A stretch of 64,000 nt of DNA from Roseiarcus sp963721905. Its GTDB lineage: Bacteria > Pseudomonadota > Alphaproteobacteria > Rhizobiales > Beijerinckiaceae. The stretch covers positions 1 to 64,000 of the forward strand of contig CAVRMF010000003.1 in NCBI GenBank assembly GCA_963721905.1, written 5' to 3'. Both the position numbers and the translations under genes were made by a program. The notes beneath the pieces are model-generated. The model did no database searches and was not told the DNA's origin. It saw only the letters and a program-made list of their open reading frames with translations. Positions 60,538 through 64,000 of the stretch are shown piece by piece (positions within the stretch are counted from its first letter, which is position 1; each line of letters begins with the position of its first letter).

Positions 60538-61409
60538 CGGGAAAGGACGGCGGCCTGAAGCCTGACGGCGCGGGTTCAGCCAGGCCCCTGGCGATCCTGT
60601 GCGGCGCCGGCGCGTTCCCGCTGGAAGTCGCCGCGGACGCGCGCCGGGCCGGGCGGGCGCCGTTCCTGATTGGCGTGGCGGGCTCTTCGGACTCGGGGAT
60701 CGAAGCCTATCCGCACGTCTGGTTGCGTATGGGCGAGGTCGGCAAGCTGTTCGCCGCGCTGAAGGAGCGCGCGATCTGCGAGATGGTGATCGTCGGCGCG
60801 ATGTTGCGCCCCGATTTCGCCGATCTGCGGCTGGACTGGGGAGCGGTGAAACGCGCCGGGGAACTTGCACAGCTGTTTCGCCGTGGCGACAACGGACTCC
60901 TGGTCGGCCTTGCTGCGATCATCGAGCGCGAAGGCGTCCACATTGTCGGGGCGCATGAAATCGCGCCGCGGCTCGTCGCGCCGGTCGGACCGTTCGGCAC
61001 GCGCGACATCTCGCCAGACGACGAGGCCGATATTGCATTCGGCAGGGATTTGCTCGAGGCGCTCTCGCGCTTCGACGCGGGGCAGGCCGCCATCGTCGGC
61101 GCCGGCCGGGCGCTCGCCATCGAAGCGGCCGAGGGAACCGACGCGATGCTGGCCCGCGTTGCGGACATGCGCACCGGCGGGCGCCTGCGGCGCAAGGGGC
61201 CGACCGGGGTTCTCGTCAAGGCGCCCAAGCGCGGGCAGGACCTGCGTCTTGACATGCCGGCGATCGGTCCCGACACGATTCGCGGCGCCGTCAGGGCGCA
61301 GTTGCGCGGGGTCGCGATCGCTGCTGGCTGCGTCCTCGTCGTCGAGCGGGAGCGATGCGCGCGCGAGGCCGACGCCGCAGGACTTTTTGTCTACGGTTTC
61401 CGATCGTGA
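60534..61409 (+). CDS. lpxI: UDP-2,3-diacylglucosamine pyrophosphatase LpxI
   Basis: This 291-residue enzyme of the former DUF1009 family hydrolyses UDP-2,3-diacylglucosamine to lipid X. It replaces LpxH in alphaproteobacteria. Visible family blocks are LAILCGAGAFPLEVAADARR, MGEVGKLFAALKERAICEMV, RRGDNGLLVGLAAIIEREG, AIVGAGRALAIEAAEGTDAM, VKAPKRGQDLRLDMPAIGP and DTI. Start is GTG 60534 overlapping the lpxA stop, and its own stop overlaps the lpxB GTG start. Confidence 0.95.
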   Translation: MTGKDGGLKPDGAGSARPLAILCGAGAFPLEVAADARRAGRAPFLIGVAGSSDSGIEAYPHVWLRMGEVGKLFAALKERAICEMVIVGAMLRPDFADLRLDWGAVKRAGELAQLFRRGDNGLLVGLAAIIEREGVHIVGAHEIAPRLVAPVGPFGTRDISPDDEADIAFGRDLLEALSRFDAGQAAIVGAGRALAIEAAEGTDAMLARVADMRTGGRLRRKGPTGVLVKAPKRGQDLRLDMPAIGPDTIRGAVRAQLRGVAIAAGCVLVVERERCAREADAAGLFVYGFRS

Positions 61410-62605
61410 GCGACGCCGGATCGCGCGGACTGCAGATCGCTCTGGTTGCAGGCGAGCATTCGGGCGACCAGCTCGGTTTCAAGCTGATGGGCGCGCTCCG
61501 CCTCGCGCTGAAGGGCGAGGTGGGTTTCTTCGGCGTCGGTGGCGAGGCGATGGAGAGGGAGGGGCTCCGGAGCCTGTTCCCCATCAGCGACATCGCGGTG
61601 ATGGGGATCGTGCCAGTGCTGGCCCGACTGCCGACGCTCATCGCCCGCATCCGGCAGACGGCGGAGGCGATCGTCGCTGCGAGATTGGATGCGCTCGTTA
61701 TCATCGACAGCCCCGATTTCACCCACCGCGTCGCGCGCCGCGTGCGGAAAGCGCGGCCGGACCTGCCGATCGTCGATTACGTGAGCCCGAGCGTGTGGGC
61801 CTGGCGGCAAGGCAGGGCGAAGGCGATGCGCGCCTATGTCGATTGCGTGCTCGCGCTCCTGCCCTTCGAGCCCGGGGCCTATGTGCGGCTGGACGGCCCG
61901 CGCTGCGTCTACGTCGGCCATCCGCTGATCGAGCGCCTCAGTGACCTGCGGCCGAACCCGGATGAGGCGCGCCGCCGCACCGCCGCGCCGCCAATCGTCG
62001 TTGTGCTGCCCGGATCGCGCCGATCTGAAATCCGCCGGCTGATGGACGACTTTGGCGCCGCTCTGCAGATCCTCCGTGACGCGATCGGGCCTTTCACGGC
62101 CGTTTTGCCGACCTTGCCGCACATCGAACACGAGGTGCGCGCCAGTGCGGCGCATTGGCCGCAGGCGCCGCGGATCGTGCTCGGCGAGGCGCTGAAATTC
62201 GAGGCGTTTCGCAACGCCCGCGCCGCGCTCGCGGCGTCGGGCACCGTCACGCTCGAGCTCGCGCTCGCCGGCGTGCCGATGGTCGGCGCCTACAAAGTGG
62301 GGCTCATCGAGGAGCAGCTCAAATACCTCATCAAGGTCCCCTCGATTCTCTTGCCCAATCTGATCCTCGGGACCCGCGCGATTCCAGAGAAGGTGCAGCG
62401 GGACTGCACGCCGGCCGCGCTGGGCGCGGCGATGACCGATCTCGTGCGCGACGGACTCCAGCGCGAAGCGCAGCTTGAAGCACTGGCTCGTCTCGATCGA
62501 CTCATGCGGCTCCCCGACGGCCGTGCGCCGAGCGCCCATGCTGCAAGCGCGGTGCTCGAGACGATCGCGCCACGCAAGACCCGAATCGAGAGCTCGAGCG
62601 TATAA
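61406..62605 (+). CDS. lpxB: Lipid-A-disaccharide synthase
   Basis: This 399-residue GT19 glycosyltransferase joins UDP-2,3-diacylglucosamine and lipid X to form the lipid A disaccharide. Motifs are IALVAGEHSGDQLGFKLM, FFGVGGEAMEREGLRSLFP, VIIDSPDFTHRVARR, YVSPSVWAWRQGRAK, YVGHPLIERL, LPGSRRSEI and ASGTVTLELALAGVPMVGAY. GTG 61406 overlaps the lpxI stop (GTGA). It is the last gene of the plus-strand operon and ends 30 bases from the convergent gltA. Confidence 0.96.
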   Translation: MSDAGSRGLQIALVAGEHSGDQLGFKLMGALRLALKGEVGFFGVGGEAMEREGLRSLFPISDIAVMGIVPVLARLPTLIARIRQTAEAIVAARLDALVIIDSPDFTHRVARRVRKARPDLPIVDYVSPSVWAWRQGRAKAMRAYVDCVLALLPFEPGAYVRLDGPRCVYVGHPLIERLSDLRPNPDEARRRTAAPPIVVVLPGSRRSEIRRLMDDFGAALQILRDAIGPFTAVLPTLPHIEHEVRASAAHWPQAPRIVLGEALKFEAFRNARAALAASGTVTLELALAGVPMVGAYKVGLIEEQLKYLIKVPSILLPNLILGTRAIPEKVQRDCTPAALGAAMTDLVRDGLQREAQLEALARLDRLMRLPDGRAPSAHAASAVLETIAPRKTRIESSSV

Positions 62606-62635
62606 CTGGCGGAATTCTGTTGGCCCCGAGAGGGC

Positions 62636-63925
<1,290 letters not shown>

Positions 63926-64000
63926 CGGCGTCTCCCGTGGCGCCTGTAACGTTGCGCTGCAAAAACGTTATCGCAGCGCAGCGACCGGAACAAGTCAAAC

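Overview
The window is high-GC, densely coded DNA from an alphaproteobacterium, most likely of the Hyphomicrobiales (Rhizobiales). The basis is the essential envelope block frr-uppS-cdsA-dxr-rseP-bamA-lpxD-fabZ-lpxA-lpxI-lpxB (with LpxI, not LpxH) followed by a convergent gltA, the cytochrome bc1 chaperone-DUF177-plsX-fabH run, and a form I CO dehydrogenase cluster of the Oligotropha type. No rRNA, tRNA, CRISPR array or intact insertion sequence was seen.

Layout. 1-3735 (minus): coxC-coxM-coxS-coxL, with coxL running off the left edge. 3895-4362 (minus): trmO. 4491-11292 (plus): a three-gene signalling operon of a histidine kinase with eight GAF domains, a receiver protein and a receiver-adenylate cyclase, followed by an FGGY sugar kinase. 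12979-16942: a PEP-CTERM-like exported protein and two tandem class III cyclases with zinc-ribbon-like N-terminal domains, the second frameshifted. 17073-19512 (minus): an NCS2 permease and a biuret-hydrolase-like amidohydrolase behind a good sigma-54 promoter match. 19525-23155: a hexuronate locus (GntR regulator, uxaC, divergent MFS transporter). 23324-25001: an outer-membrane barrel and a lower-GC glycosyltransferase. 25266-29186: fabH, plsX, DUF177, the bc1 chaperone and bamE. 29451-36937: an accessory island with a sugar-type ABC transporter, an esterase-GntR fusion lacking the esterase serine, a frameshifted SGNH hydrolase, a 179-bp repeat carrying an operator-like sequence, and gene remnants on both sides. 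37015-44804 (minus): a K+-independent proton pyrophosphatase and a large membrane-anchored GH94 protein. 44913-49058: a small porin-like peptide, queF and a five-gene copper operon. 49272-63925: DUF3775, DUF502, the envelope and lipid A operon, and gltA.

How the genes work together. The left third is dominated by signalling: a multi-GAF kinase that could feed a response-regulator cyclase, and two more cyclases nearby, point to locally concentrated cyclic nucleotide signalling. The island at 29-37 kb looks like a self-contained catabolic module in which one transcription factor, with a dead esterase fold as a possible ligand sensor, reads an operator found both before the ABC transporter genes and before the SGNH hydrolase. 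The right third is housekeeping: undecaprenyl phosphate, CDP-diacylglycerol, isoprenoid, outer membrane protein assembly and lipid A synthesis in one long run of overlapping or closely spaced genes.

Caution: three genes (second cyclase, SGNH hydrolase, bamA) each carry a single-base frameshift. Because bamA is essential, at least that one is probably an assembly or sequencing error, so the other two should not be taken as genuine pseudogenes without checking reads.
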